64,000 nt of DNA from Planctomyces sp. (GCA_019636235.1 JAHBXW010000007.1:62001-126000), one strand, 5' to 3'; positions 29,210 through 39,234 are shown, counted from the stretch's first letter. Notes: generated from the sequence alone by a model not told the origin. Program-made: numbers and translations.

Positions 29210-30496
29210 TCAGACGGCGCGGAACACCGCGGCGGCGCTCTGTCCCATCGCCGTGCGGCTGACGCTCATGCCCAGCGAGCTGCGGAGCCGCATCGGCTCG
29301 CGGCTGACGCGCAGTCGGCAGAGCGGATCGGGGTGCTCGTAATTGAGCGTGCCCGGCAGTTGTCCGTGACGCAGGGCCAGGATGCTGCCCGCGAGTTTGA
29401 CGGCGCCCGAGCCGGCGTCAAAGTTGCCGAAGTAGCTGGTCAGGGCGGTCAGCGGGATTTTCTCGGCCTCTTCGCCGAAGGCGCGGTGGTAGGCGTTGGC
29501 CTCGACCCAGTCGTCCTTGCGAGTGGCTTTGCCGTGGGCGTTGATGTGGCCCAGTTCCCGCGGCGAGACCTCGGAACGGTCCAGCGCCGCTTCGATGGCG
29601 CGGACCAGCCCGGTCCCGGCCTGATTGGGATTCTCGACGCGGCCGTCGCAACCCGCTCCCACGCCCAGCAGTTCGCAGTAGATGTCCGCGCCCCGGGCGA
29701 CGGCGTGGCCGTAGCGCTCGATGACGAACACGGCCGCGCCCTCGCCGACGACCATGCCGTCGCGTTCGCGGTCGAACGGGCGCGATGCCCGCAACGGATC
29801 GTCGCTGGTGGACAGGTTCTCGTAGACGCTGAGCCGCGCCAGGTCGACCGGATCGATCGTCGACGAACTGGCGCCGACGATCATCACGTCCGCCTGGCCG
29901 CGGTTGATGATCCGCATCGCCTCCTGGATGGCCAGCAGGGCGGAGGCGTCGGCACTGGTGATCGTGTTGTTCGGGCCCCGGGCGTCATGCTCGATCGCCA
30001 CGTGGCAGGCCGGCATGTTCGGCAACTGCCGGAGCAGCCACAGCGGAGCGATCTTGTTGAGGTTCCGCTCGCCCCAGCGCGTGTAGCCTTCGCGGCTCGA
30101 AGGATCGGCGTAATCCCGGGCGGCGTCCGCCAGCTCCTCGGGGGTGAACGAAATGTGCCCCGCGCCGAACTCCACGCCCAGTCGATTCGGGTCCACGTCC
30201 CCCGGGCGGATCCCGGCGTCCTGCATGGCCAGCGATGCGGCCGAGACGCCCAGCTGGATGTCCCGCGACATGACCTTCAGAAACTTCTTCTGGTAGACGT
30301 GGTCCAGCGGATTGAAGTCGCGCACTTCCGCAGCGATTTTCGTGGGCAGGCCGCTGCTCGGAATGGACAAGAGGCGATCGATCCCGGACCGCCCCTCAGA
30401 GAGGCTGCTCCAGAAGCGTTCGTTTCCGATTCCGATTGGTGATATGACGCCCAACCCGGATACGACGATCCGCGTACGGGCTTTCCCAGCCGTCAT
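29210..30496 (-). CDS. Ketoacyl-synthase homologue lacking catalytic Cys
   Basis: A 428-residue thiolase-fold protein aligned over its whole length with FabF (VSGLGVISPIG at the N-terminus; ASRPFDRERDGMVVGEGAAVFVIE; INAHGKAT). The condensing residues are changed: the FabF nucleophile in TACTSG corresponds to Asp183 (SADASA), the conserved Lys of STKSMTGH to Thr353 and its His to Asn358 (ALTSYFGN); only His321 (NAHG) remains. It should not carry out normal Claisen condensation. Comparable Cys-less homologues act as chain-length factors or decarboxylases beside an active synthase. No ACP or second synthase is nearby. Start at 30496 has a G-rich ribosome binding site. Confidence 0.85.
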   Translation of the reverse strand: MTAGKARTRIVVSGLGVISPIGIGNERFWSSLSEGRSGIDRLLSIPSSGLPTKIAAEVRDFNPLDHVYQKKFLKVMSRDIQLGVSAASLAMQDAGIRPGDVDPNRLGVEFGAGHISFTPEELADAARDYADPSSREGYTRWGERNLNKIAPLWLLRQLPNMPACHVAIEHDARGPNNTITSADASALLAIQEAMRIINRGQADVMIVGASSSTIDPVDLARLSVYENLSTSDDPLRASRPFDRERDGMVVGEGAAVFVIERYGHAVARGADIYCELLGVGAGCDGRVENPNQAGTGLVRAIEAALDRSEVSPRELGHINAHGKATRKDDWVEANAYHRAFGEEAEKIPLTALTSYFGNFDAGSGAVKLAGSILALRHGQLPGTLNYEHPDPLCRLRVSREPMRLRSSLGMSVSRTAMGQSAAAVFRAV

Positions 30497-31089
30497 AGCC
30501 AGACCCCATCCTGTGGCGGAGGACATTGCCCCGTAATCTCTATCGGAGCGCAGACCCCTTCCAGGTGAGCCCGACCGGCAATCCTCGCCAGTTTGCTGTC
30601 TCGAACCGATCCTTCAGGAGACGCGAAAGCGGCGATGCCTTCTCAATTCACGAAGCTTCCGAACACTCGCCACCCGACTCCACTCGTGGGCGAATTTCAG
30701 AACCCGTGCGTTGCCGATCGAGACGAATCCCGACCAAATACCCAGTCTTTCCACTCAGGGCGCCATCTCCGGCTCGCGCCGGCAGCCTGACCACAGCGAG
30801 CGCCCAACAAGTCGATTACACCCGTGTTCGTCCAGCAAGTCAAGCTGTCAACCCGGTCGCATCAACGCTTCACGATGCGATTTGACCCCCTTGGAGTTGC
30901 CCCACAACAGAACGGCCAACGAGGCCAAATGCTCCACCCCCTTGGCCAACTCCACTGTTCGTCTTAAGTCGATGCGATTACGCTTGTTGCAGCATCGCCT
31001 GCCAGTACGGCTCCGGCCGGTCCCGCGGCTTGCCCGGACAGTGATGGCCTCGATTCCCATTTGCAGGATTCTCGGAGACGTCCCCTCTG
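30497..31089. other. Intergenic stretch, about 590 bp
   Basis: Divergent promoter space between the ketoacyl-synthase homologue and the membrane protein at 31090. Noticeably less GC-rich than its surroundings. Reading frames across it have no protein-like composition. TTGGAGTTGCC near 30891 and GGCCAACTCCA near 30946 form an imperfect inverted repeat. I see no gene or known RNA motif. Confidence 0.4.
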
Positions 31090-31719
31090 ATGGCCGCCGC
31101 GCCGGATATCCCAAACACGCCGTTATTGCCGGTCGCCGGGTTCACGGCGCTGTACCTGCTGCCCGCCATCGTCGGAGCGGTTCGGACGCGCAATGGCGAG
31201 TTTCTGTTCTACATCGCCGTTCTGTTCTTCCTGATCGGCGCGGTGTTCGTCGTCCACCGCAGAATCGGCCTCAGCCGGGTTGCGCTGTGGGGTCTCAGCC
31301 TGTGGGGCCTGATGCACATGGCGGGCGGTCTGTTGCCGGTTCCCGAGTCCTGGCCGATCCACGGCGACAAGCGGGTGGTGTACAGCTGGTGGCTGATCCC
31401 CGGCACGCTGAAATATGACCAGCTGGTCCACGCGTTCGGGTTCGGCGTGACGACGCTTGTCTGCTGGGAGGGATTGCGGGCGATCCTGAAGTCGCAGGGC
31501 GCCGGTCCGGCCCCGGCGCCGACGCCGGGCATGCTGACGCTGTGCGCCGCGGCGGGCATGGGGTTCGGAGCGCTGAACGAGGTCATCGAGTTCGTGGCGG
31601 TGCTGCTCGTCCCGGAGACCAACGTCGGCGGCTACGAAAACACCGGCTGGGATCTTGTGGCGAACCTGGTCGGGGCAACGGCCGCAGCGGTTCTGATCCG
31701 ACTCCGCTGGCTGGGCTGA
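31090..31719 (+). CDS. Integral membrane protein, YjdF/DUF2238-like
   Basis: A 209-residue protein with about six transmembrane helices. Residues around YDQLVHAFGFG and the C-terminal ENTGWDLVANLVGA resemble the DUF2238 (YjdF) membrane family, with acidic and His residues near membrane interfaces (GALNEVIEFVAVLL). No biochemical function is known for that family. It stands 100 bp before the CoA-disulfide reductase-like gene on the same strand. Confidence 0.65.
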   Translation: MAAAPDIPNTPLLPVAGFTALYLLPAIVGAVRTRNGEFLFYIAVLFFLIGAVFVVHRRIGLSRVALWGLSLWGLMHMAGGLLPVPESWPIHGDKRVVYSWWLIPGTLKYDQLVHAFGFGVTTLVCWEGLRAILKSQGAGPAPAPTPGMLTLCAAAGMGFGALNEVIEFVAVLLVPETNVGGYENTGWDLVANLVGATAAAVLIRLRWLG

Positions 31720-31819
31720 ACGATCCCGGGGCAGCCCGTCCCGGGGGTGCGGTTTCGACGCTGTTCCCTGTCCGCGGGACGCCGCTACAGTTGGCCGTGA
31801 ATCGCGGGGGGGAAGCGCA

Positions 31820-33472
31820 ATGAAACTGGTGATCGTGGGCGGCGTGGCGGGCGGGGCTTCGGCGGCGGCGCGGGCCCGCAGGTTGTCCGAGACGGCCGAA
31901 ATCATTCTGTTTGAGCGCGGCCCCGACGTCTCATTCGCGAACTGCGGACTGCCGTATTACGTCGGCGGGGAGATCGCAAACCGCGACAAGCTGCTGGTGA
32001 CGACGCCCGAGCGCCTGCGAAGCTGGTTTCGGCTGGATGTTCGAACGCGCTCTTCCGTGGAGGCGATTGATCCGGCGGGCCGCACGGTGACGGTTCGCGA
32101 CCTCGAGTCGGGCCGGGAGTACACGGAGACGTACGACCGGCTGATCCTCGCTCCCGGCGCCGCGCCGCTGCGTCCTCCGATTCCCGGCATCGATCTCCCC
32201 GGCGTGATGACGCTGCGGAACCTGCAGGATGTCGACGCGATCAAGGCGGCCGTGGACGGGGGAGCGCGGCGAGTGGTCGTCGTGGGGGCCGGCTTCATCG
32301 GTCTCGAACTGGTCGAGAACCTGGTTCGACGCGAGGTGACGACGACGCTGGTCGAGCTGCAGGATCAGGTCCTCCCGCCGCTTGATCGGGAGCTGACGAC
32401 GCCCATCCTCGAGGCGCTGCGATCCAGGGGGGTGACGGTGCGGCTGTCGCAGTCGGCCGATCGCATCGAAGCCGGTCCCGGCGAGCTGTCCGTCCAGTTG
32501 ACGTCGGGAGAGCGCATCGCCGCGGATCTGGTGATCCTGGGGGTGGGCGTTCGACCGGAGAACGCGCTGGCGAAGAACGCGGGACTCGCGGTGGGGCCAC
32601 GCGGCGGAATTCAGGTCAATGAGCACCTGCAGACGGCCGTGCCGGAGATTTACGCCGTTGGCGATGCGATTGAAGTCCTGGACTTCGTGACGGGCCTGCC
32701 TACGCAGACGCCGCTGGCCGGACCGGCGAATCGCCAGGGGCGAATCGCGGCCGACCACATCTTCGGTCGGGAGGCCCGGTTTCGCGGCACGCAGGGCACG
32801 GCCATCGTCGGCGTGTTCCAGCTCACTGCGGCGATGACTGGCGCCTCGGAGAAGCTGCTGCTTCGAATCGGCAGGCCGTTCCGGAAGGTCTACGTTCACC
32901 CCGCCCATCATGCTGGCTATTACCCGGGCGCGGAGGGCATGACGTTGAAGCTGACGTTCGATCCGGAAACCGGCCGGCTGTTCGGCGCGCAGGGGGTCGG
33001 CGGCGCTGGCGTCGACAAGCGGATCGATGTGCTGGCGACGGCCATCCAGGCCGGCATGACGGTGTTCGACCTTGAGGAACTGGAACTCGCCTACGCGCCG
33101 CAGTACGGATCGGCGAAAGATCCGGTCAACATGGCGGGGTTCGTCGCGAGCGGCGTGCTGCGCGGAGACCACCCGCAATGGGATGTCGAGGCGGTGCTCT
33201 CCGAACCCTTGGCGAGCCGGCCCCTGCTGCTCGATGTCCGCACGCCGCAGGAGTTCAGCCAGGGGCGCTTGCCGGACGCGGTGAACATTCCGATCGCGGA
33301 ACTCCGACAGCGGCTGAACGAACTTCCGCGGGATCGACGGATCGCGGCCTACTGCCAGGTCGGCCAGCGCGGCTACCTGGCGACGCGCGTCCTGCTGCAG
33401 GCCGGCTTCAATGCGGCCAACCTCGGAGGGGGATACCGAACGTATCGGCAGTTCTTCCCCGACGCACGCTGA
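31820..33472 (+). CDS. CoA-disulfide reductase-like flavoprotein with C-terminal rhodanese
   Basis: A 550-residue fusion. Residues 1-450 form a pyridine nucleotide-disulfide oxidoreductase: FAD motif IVGGVAGGASAAAR, single redox Cys42 in SFANCGLPYYVGG, NAD(P)H motif VVGAGFIGLELVE and YAVGDAIEV. The end is a rhodanese (467-550) with LLLDVRTPQEF and Cys512 in the active loop CQVGQRG. This matches CoADR-Rhd enzymes, which reduce CoA disulfides, persulfides or polysulfides, and are relevant to sulfur handling or oxidative stress. Full length, with all key residues present. Confidence 0.93.
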   Translation: MKLVIVGGVAGGASAAARARRLSETAEIILFERGPDVSFANCGLPYYVGGEIANRDKLLVTTPERLRSWFRLDVRTRSSVEAIDPAGRTVTVRDLESGREYTETYDRLILAPGAAPLRPPIPGIDLPGVMTLRNLQDVDAIKAAVDGGARRVVVVGAGFIGLELVENLVRREVTTTLVELQDQVLPPLDRELTTPILEALRSRGVTVRLSQSADRIEAGPGELSVQLTSGERIAADLVILGVGVRPENALAKNAGLAVGPRGGIQVNEHLQTAVPEIYAVGDAIEVLDFVTGLPTQTPLAGPANRQGRIAADHIFGREARFRGTQGTAIVGVFQLTAAMTGASEKLLLRIGRPFRKVYVHPAHHAGYYPGAEGMTLKLTFDPETGRLFGAQGVGGAGVDKRIDVLATAIQAGMTVFDLEELELAYAPQYGSAKDPVNMAGFVASGVLRGDHPQWDVEAVLSEPLASRPLLLDVRTPQEFSQGRLPDAVNIPIAELRQRLNELPRDRRIAAYCQVGQRGYLATRVLLQAGFNAANLGGGYRTYRQFFPDAR

Positions 33473-33606
33473 AGGGCCGCTCCCGCGGGCAGCCGGCCGG
33501 ACCGGAGGGCCGGGTTGAGTCAGGCATCGACCGCGGGTGAATTGTCATTCGGCGGCTGGAGCGCGAGAATCGGCCGAATCTCAAACCGCCACGCCGATCC
33601 TCCGCC

Positions 33607-34620
33607 ATGCCCCACGAAATCCTGCTCAGCGCGTTCGCCGACGAAGCCGCCAACAGCAAGACGGCCATCGAACAGTTCTCGGTGCTCGCCGCGCTGGGCT
33701 TGTCCCACTACAGCCCGCGGTTCGTGGATGTGACGGGCTCCGGCACAGTCAAGCATGTGACGGCGCTGGACGACCTGGAACTGCAGCGGCTGGCCGCGCT
33801 GCAGACAGAATACGGGCTGTCCGTGACGAGCATCGGCTCGCGGATCGGCAAGGTGAAGCTCAGGGACGTCGCGGATGCGTCGCACAACAAGTACGTGGCC
33901 CCGGACGAATATCTGCGGACGGAAGTGGCGGCGACGCTGCGGGCGGCACGGGGACTGGGCGCGAAGATGATCCGCGGCTTCTCGTTCTACCATCCGCAGG
34001 GGGACGATCCCTGGAAGTACGTCGACGAGGCGGTCGAGCGGCTGGGACCGATCGTCGACCTTTGCGCGCGGGAGGGGCTGGTGTATGGCCTGGAGGTCGA
34101 GGCCAATCTGATTGGCCAGAACGGGCGATTGCTGGCCGCGCTGACCGAGCGGACCGGACGGCCGAACATGGTCTGCATCTTCGATGGGGGAAATCTGTCG
34201 TCGCAGAACATGAGCTGGATGCAGGTCTACGATGAGTACCGGGCGATGCGGGACCACATCGGCTGGATTCACATCAAGGACTACAAGGTCGATCCGGGCC
34301 TGGCGTGGACGGGCGTGGTCGACGAGGAGCGGCTGAAGAACTTCGTGCCGGCCGACATGGGCGACTCCGCCCACGAGGCGATTCTGCGCGACTTCCGGAC
34401 CGTGTTGCCGACGCTGACCGGGCGGATGCGGTCGCTGGGCGCTCCGGGCGTGTTTCTGGAGCTGGAACCGCACCTCAAAGGGGGCGGGCAGTTCGGCGGG
34501 TTCAGCGGTCCGGATGGGCTGGGCGTGGCGGTGCGCGCGCTGTGCCGGCTGCTGGATTACACCGGGATCGGTTACCGGCTGCGGACGATGGACGACATCC
34601 GCGCGGCGCGAGGGTTCTAG
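33607..34620 (+). CDS. Sugar phosphate isomerase/epimerase family protein
   Basis: A 337-residue AP-endonuclease-2-like TIM barrel. It begins [24 protein letters not shown] and carries the usual metal-ligand strands: [34 protein letters not shown] and [19 protein letters not shown]. Such enzymes isomerise or epimerise sugars using a divalent metal. Members in planctomycetes are numerous and mostly uncharacterised, so the substrate is left open. Stand-alone gene; convergent with hflX. Confidence 0.85.
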   Translation: MPHEILLSAFADEAANSKTAIEQFSVLAALGLSHYSPRFVDVTGSGTVKHVTALDDLELQRLAALQTEYGLSVTSIGSRIGKVKLRDVADASHNKYVAPDEYLRTEVAATLRAARGLGAKMIRGFSFYHPQGDDPWKYVDEAVERLGPIVDLCAREGLVYGLEVEANLIGQNGRLLAALTERTGRPNMVCIFDGGNLSSQNMSWMQVYDEYRAMRDHIGWIHIKDYKVDPGLAWTGVVDEERLKNFVPADMGDSAHEAILRDFRTVLPTLTGRMRSLGAPGVFLELEPHLKGGGQFGGFSGPDGLGVAVRALCRLLDYTGIGYRLRTMDDIRAARGF

Positions 34621-34756
34621 ACCAATCGGAACCATGCAGGGGAACGAGACGGCGGCCACGCCAGGGACGGCCGTGTCTCAACCGCTCACGGCGGCGCCGC
34701 GCCGAATGCCGCCGCGCCCTGCCGGGGTTCCCGCTCCAGACGGCCCGCCGCAGAAC

Positions 34757-36133
34757 TCACCCGGGCGTCGAACGACCCTCGCGACCGTTCACCGGCGCAG
34801 CATCCTCATCGTCGTCATCCGCCGACACGCGAAACGCCGACCCGTCCGCGTTCCGCACCTCCGTTTCCGGATCCGACGCCAGCATGCCCGCGAACCGCCG
34901 CGGGATCCGGCACTGCATCTTCACCCGGCTGTCGTGGTACTCCTTCCCCAGCACTTCCGCGTGCTCCGACAGATACGCGAACAGCCGGCCGTTCCCGACC
35001 GACGTCTCCACATCGAGCTGCAGATACCCTTCCCCCAGCCGCTCGGCGACGGCCTGCTCCAGTCGATCCAGACCCATCTTCTGCGCGGCGCTGATCGTCA
35101 CGCTCCCGGGGTGCCGTCCGCGCAGCACGTCCACCAGCGAGCGGTCTTCCACCGCATCCACTTTGTTCAACACCAGCAGCGGCTCCTGGCTGTCGATCCC
35201 CAGGTCCTTCAGCACCGTGTTGACCGTCGCAATCTGCTGCTCAGCGTCCGGATGGCTCGCATCCACCACATGCAGCAGCAGGTCGGCGTGCCGGGCCTCT
35301 TCCAGCGTCGAACGGAACGACGCCACCAGGTGGTGCGGAAGGTTCTTGATGAACCCCACCGTATCGGACAGCAACACGTCCCCCCAATGCGGGATCGCCC
35401 ACTTCCGCGTCCGCGTGTCGAGCGTCGCAAACAACTGATCGGCGACGTACACATCCGCCCCGGTGAGAGCCCGCATCAGCGTGCTCTTGCCGGCGTTCGT
35501 ATAGCCCACCAGCGACACCGTCGTGTGTCCCTTCCGGCCGGCGACGACCCGCTCCCGTCGCTCCTCAACGTCCTTCAGCTTGCGCTGCAGCTCGCTGATC
35601 CGGCGATCCACCAGCCGGCGGTCTGTTTCGAGCTGCTTCTCGCCCGGGCCCTTGCCGCTGCCGATGCCGCCCTCGATGCGTTCCAGGTGCGTCCACATCC
35701 GCGTCAGCCGCGGACGCATGTACAACAGCTGCGCGAGTTCCACCTGCAGCCGGGCCTCGTAGGTGCGGGCGTGCGTGGCGAAGATGTCGAGAATCACTTC
35801 GCTGCGGTCGACGACCTGCGTGCCGGTCTCTTCCTCGATGTTCTTGCCCTGCGACGGGCTGAGGTGGTTGTCGACGACGACCAGGTCGGCGCCGCTTTCC
35901 CGGACCAGGTCCTTGAGTTCCTGCAGCTTGCCCTTGCCGAGATAGGTGGCGGGGTCGGGCTTGTCCTTCATCTGCACCAGCCGACCGACGACTTCGGCGC
36001 CGGCCGTCTCGGCGAGCCCCTGAATTTCCTCGAGCGCCGAGCCGCGGGTCGCGCGGTCGCGCGGGTCGAGGACAGAGGCCAGGACGACCCGCCGGGAATG
36101 GACTTTCAGCTCTTCGCGTTTCGGTTCTGGCAA
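34757..36133 (-). CDS. hflX: GTPase HflX
   Basis: An approximately 458-residue ribosome-associated GTPase that splits stalled or stressed 70S ribosomes. The N-terminal HflX domain is clear (AGAEVVGRLVQMKDKPDPATYLGKGK, DHxLSPxQxxN-like VVVDNHLSPSQGKNIEE, LQVELAQLLYMRPRL, GGIGSGKGPGEKQLETDRR). The G domain shows GYTNAGKST (G1), DTVGF (G3) and NKVD (G4). No ATG lies near the expected N-terminus; a TTG at 36133 is chosen because homology starts right after it and the upstream frame is arginine-rich nonsense. The acidic tail (DDDDEDAAP) is an extension beyond the E. coli protein. Confidence 0.92.
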   Translation of the reverse strand: MPEPKREELKVHSRRVVLASVLDPRDRATRGSALEEIQGLAETAGAEVVGRLVQMKDKPDPATYLGKGKLQELKDLVRESGADLVVVDNHLSPSQGKNIEEETGTQVVDRSEVILDIFATHARTYEARLQVELAQLLYMRPRLTRMWTHLERIEGGIGSGKGPGEKQLETDRRLVDRRISELQRKLKDVEERRERVVAGRKGHTTVSLVGYTNAGKSTLMRALTGADVYVADQLFATLDTRTRKWAIPHWGDVLLSDTVGFIKNLPHHLVASFRSTLEEARHADLLLHVVDASHPDAEQQIATVNTVLKDLGIDSQEPLLVLNKVDAVEDRSLVDVLRGRHPGSVTISAAQKMGLDRLEQAVAERLGEGYLQLDVETSVGNGRLFAYLSEHAEVLGKEYHDSRVKMQCRIPRRFAGMLASDPETEVRNADGSAFRVSADDDDEDAAPVNGREGRSTPG

Positions 36134-36234
36134 GTGCCGGCAACCCCCGAATGTGGACGGAACGTCAGCAGCCGACACCCGCGGGACTCCCGGGGTTCGC
36201 CGGGATTCCGGCCGGATTTTCGGCTGCCTGCATG

Positions 36235-36600
36235 CTAGGGGGGCGCAACGGCCTCGGCAACGGGTTGTTTGACCCGGGGCAGCGGTTGGTTCCAGCCGGC
36301 GTTCCGCGGCCGCAGGTCGCAGCGAAGCGGGACCGCGCCATTCTCTGTGGGCCGTGGCTTTTTGGCTCTGCACTCAGCAGTGCCACTTGCCTGTGGGCAG
36401 GCCGGACAGCGCCGCCGCAGCCGATTCAGAATGCTCTGCCACGTGCCGTCGTCGCGCCAGGCCGCGAAGTGGTCGTACACGGTGCTCTGGGGCGCCAATT
36501 CATGCGGCAACATGTCCCGCTGACAACCGGAGCGGTTGAGATGCAACAGCGGGGCGGGGGACCTGGCTTGGCTCCCGTCGACCAGCACTGTCGGACGCAC
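36235..36600 (-). pseudogene. IS5-family transposase remnant
   Basis: The segment LLHLNRSGCQRDMLPHELAP followed by STVYDHFAAWRDDGTWQSIL matches the N-terminal domain of IS5/IS1031-type transposases (pattern RTGCQWxxLPxxxPPxxTVYxxFxxWRxDGTW). The frame then becomes unrelated, and the DDE catalytic region is missing. It lies between hflX and tRNA-Arg(ACG). No terminal inverted repeats were identified by eye. A decayed insertion; no function expected. Confidence 0.75.
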
Positions 36601-36801
36601 CGACAGCGTCTCCCGGCCAGGGCTGGTGCCGTTCGGTCGCTGATTCGATCTGCCTCATCCTCGGCAGCGGCGGCGCGAATGCGGATCGTGAAGTCGAACC
36701 CGCCTGCCGAAGTGCCCCAAGGGTCCGCATGCGTCAGCGGAAGATGCTGCCGCATCACCAGTTGACGCGGGATGTCCGCCCAGGGCGGCCAGCGAGCAAA
36801 G

Positions 36802-36875
<74 letters not shown>

Positions 36876-37063
36876 GGATCTCGATCCCGCCCGCAGCCGA
36901 CGCCCGTCGCCAACCATGCGACACGCCCCCAGCCGAGTGGGTTCAGCCCGGTAGTCTAGCAGCCGCGCGCAGCGTGGAAAGCCACCACCCGCGAATTCTG
37001 CAGCCGGATCCCGCGGACCCGTCCACGCGGCCGACGCGCCTCGCCGCCGCACTCGCGCCGCGC

Positions 37064-37975
37064 TCAGCGTCGCTTCAACAGCCCCAGCCGACGCGCCGAA
37101 CGAAACGCCGTGAACAGCATCTCGTCCCGCCAGGGACGCGCCCCGATCGGCGGCGGATTCAGCTTCCACGCCCGCAGCCGGCTGTTCATTTCGTACAGCG
37201 CACGCCGGCGGTCGAGATCCGGCGTGCGGAACGTGATGCTGAACGAAATCGACACGTCGTCGCCGTTCTGGACCCAGTGCGGAAACGTCACCGGAAAATG
37301 CAGGCCCTGGCCGGCCGGCAGGTCGAACGTCCAGCTGTGGTCCTCGAACCAGGGCTGGTGTTCCATGTTCCGGCCGCGATCGCAGTAGAAATGCTCCAGC
37401 TGCTGCTCGCTGACCAGGTCGCGGTTGCGGCCGTTGTACATGTGCACGGTTTTCGAGCCCCGGAGCTGCAGCAGGAAGTTGTGCTCGGGGTCGATGTGCA
37501 GGGGCGTGACGGAGCCGGGGGAGGTGATGAACACGAAGGCCTGGGCGTGGCACATGCCGGGCGCGATGCGGTCGGAGTGCGGCCGGACCTCGGCAAGGCA
37601 GGCGTCCAGCAGCTCGCGGTAGGCGGGATCGCGTTCGACGTATTTCAGCACCAGCCACGATTTGCACTCGGCGATGCGGCGGATCGTCTCGTCGGGCGAC
37701 AGCCCGTTCCGCGGCGTCCGGTCGTGCTCGATGCTCACGGGGAGCTTCCCCGCGTTGTATTCGATGCACTCCTCCGGCAGCGTCTGTGCGAGCTTGAGCA
37801 GTCGCTCCAGCGCGAACAGCGGATGGTCGCAGAGCGAATGCCGGATCAGGAACGGCTCCCGGCTGAAACGCTGGGAGAATTCCGCGGCGTCGACGGCCAG
37901 CAGCCCGTCGGCGGGCTTGCGAAGACCGGCATTGGGAGCGGATGGGGCGTCGGCGGGGGCCAGAGTCGCGATCAT
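37064..37975 (-). CDS. Cupin-like (JmjC-fold) Fe(II)/2-oxoglutarate oxygenase
   Basis: A 303-residue Cupin_8/JmjC-related protein. The iron facial triad is visible: HID in TPLHIDPEHNFLLQL and the distal His in FPVTFPHWVQNGDD. FVFITSPGSVTPLHID and KTVHMYNGRNRD are typical of the family. Such enzymes hydroxylate proteins or small molecules using 2-oxoglutarate; the substrate is unknown. It overlaps the stop-start (ATGA, 37972-37975) of the upstream BioF2-like gene, indicating a two-gene operon. Confidence 0.82.
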   Translation of the reverse strand: MIATLAPADAPSAPNAGLRKPADGLLAVDAAEFSQRFSREPFLIRHSLCDHPLFALERLLKLAQTLPEECIEYNAGKLPVSIEHDRTPRNGLSPDETIRRIAECKSWLVLKYVERDPAYRELLDACLAEVRPHSDRIAPGMCHAQAFVFITSPGSVTPLHIDPEHNFLLQLRGSKTVHMYNGRNRDLVSEQQLEHFYCDRGRNMEHQPWFEDHSWTFDLPAGQGLHFPVTFPHWVQNGDDVSISFSITFRTPDLDRRRALYEMNSRLRAWKLNPPPIGARPWRDEMLFTAFRSARRLGLLKRR

Positions 37976-39234
37976 GAGGAGGTCTCGGAAGCGGTGACAC
38001 GGTGAGTTTCAGGGCGTGCGGCGGAGGGACGCCGCCAGCGGCGCCACGCCCGCCTCACGGGCCGCATCCCGACGGCGAAGTTGCCGCGGACGCTGCCCAG
38101 GGACACCAGCAGGTGTTGCACGATCGTCCGCCCGGCCCACAGGCGGTTGATCATGGGATGCTCGGGCGCGGCGCAGGAATCCATCCAGCCAAGTCCGGCA
38201 TCGTGAAGCAGTCGGATGTTCTCGAGTTCGAGCTGCACCCCAGGGGAAAATCGGGCGAACGACTCGTCGTAGGCGATCTTGAAGGCGAACGACCCGCGCC
38301 CGGACAGGAAGTTGACCTTCATGGCGATCGGCCGGCCGCCGCACCACAGGCCCAGCATCTGCAACTGGCCGCGCGCGAAGGCGTCCCCGGCGGCCTGCTG
38401 AAAGAAGTCACGGCTCCAGGTCGATTGGGACAGCGCGGTCTGCGCCTCGCCCTTCCAACCCTGCGCTTCGAGGCACAGGAACGCCTCCAGCCATTCGCTG
38501 AACTCGGACTCGTCCCTCAGCCGCCGGAATTCGACGGCTCCCTGCTCGCCCAGTCTTCGGAACTGACGCTGATACTCATGCCGCTGTTTGCTGGACAGCG
38601 CGCGTTCGATGGCGGCCTCGGCCGATTCGTCGTGTGGGAGGAGCGCCCGGACATGCATGTCGGAGACGAGCGACAGCGCTCGCCGTTCATGCAGCGCCTG
38701 CACGAGCGCCTGGGCCTGGGCGCCTTCGCCCCGGATGGCCGGCAGATCGAGGACATCGAAGGCGGATCGGTCCGCCCAGTCGAGAACCGTCCGCCAGACG
38801 TCCGCCTCGTGGCCGGCGCGGATCAGCGGCGAACGCAGGAAACAGTAGTCGTGGCCGAAGGTCCGCAGGAATCGCGTGCCAAAGCGTCCGCGCACCTGCT
38901 CGCAGGGGAACAACCCGACCAGCCCCGGGGCCACGTCCTTGCGGCGGCTGCCGCGGTGAACGAGCAGAATCGCGAGCGGACGTCCGGTCGGGAAGGCATT
39001 CAGCGCGGGAGCCAGGAACCAGCGTTCGAAGAAGACGTTCGGTTCGGAGGCGGCCCGGGCAAGGTCGTCCCAGTCGTCCGCGCGGCTGGCCAGGTCGGCG
39101 ACCGAGTCGATGACCTCGACTGTCAGTTCGCCGTCGAGCCGGTGCAGCGGCGTGGTCCCCGCGGCGATCAGCCGGGGCTCGCGGCGCGGCGCGGATTCCG
39201 GAGCGAGTACCGTGAGTGGAGGAGCGGCCGCCAT
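37972..39234 (-). CDS. BioF2/CelD-like GNAT acyltransferase
   Basis: A 420-residue protein with a C-terminal GNAT_6 (BioF2-like/FemAB-like) domain: SSKQRHEYQRQFRRLGEQGAVEFRRLRDESEFSEWLEAFLCLEAQGWKG, then FQQAAGDAFARGQLQMLGLWCGGRPIAMKVNFLSGRGSFAFKIAYDESFARFSPGVQLELENIRLLHD. The family includes proteins of exopolysaccharide and cellulose clusters and peptidyl transferases of cell-wall synthesis. The acyl donor is not known. It is translationally coupled to the cupin-like oxygenase downstream. Confidence 0.82.
   Translation of the reverse strand: MAAAPPLTVLAPESAPRREPRLIAAGTTPLHRLDGELTVEVIDSVADLASRADDWDDLARAASEPNVFFERWFLAPALNAFPTGRPLAILLVHRGSRRKDVAPGLVGLFPCEQVRGRFGTRFLRTFGHDYCFLRSPLIRAGHEADVWRTVLDWADRSAFDVLDLPAIRGEGAQAQALVQALHERRALSLVSDMHVRALLPHDESAEAAIERALSSKQRHEYQRQFRRLGEQGAVEFRRLRDESEFSEWLEAFLCLEAQGWKGEAQTALSQSTWSRDFFQQAAGDAFARGQLQMLGLWCGGRPIAMKVNFLSGRGSFAFKIAYDESFARFSPGVQLELENIRLLHDAGLGWMDSCAAPEHPMINRLWAGRTIVQHLLVSLGSVRGNFAVGMRPVRRAWRRWRRPSAARPETHRVTASETSS

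Noticed and set aside
30526-30885. Plus-strand open frame of 119 codons upstream of the ketoacyl-synthase homologue
   Set aside because: Composition is Ser/Arg/Pro-rich without hydrophobic pattern, lacks a ribosome binding site and lies in an AT-richer intergenic region.
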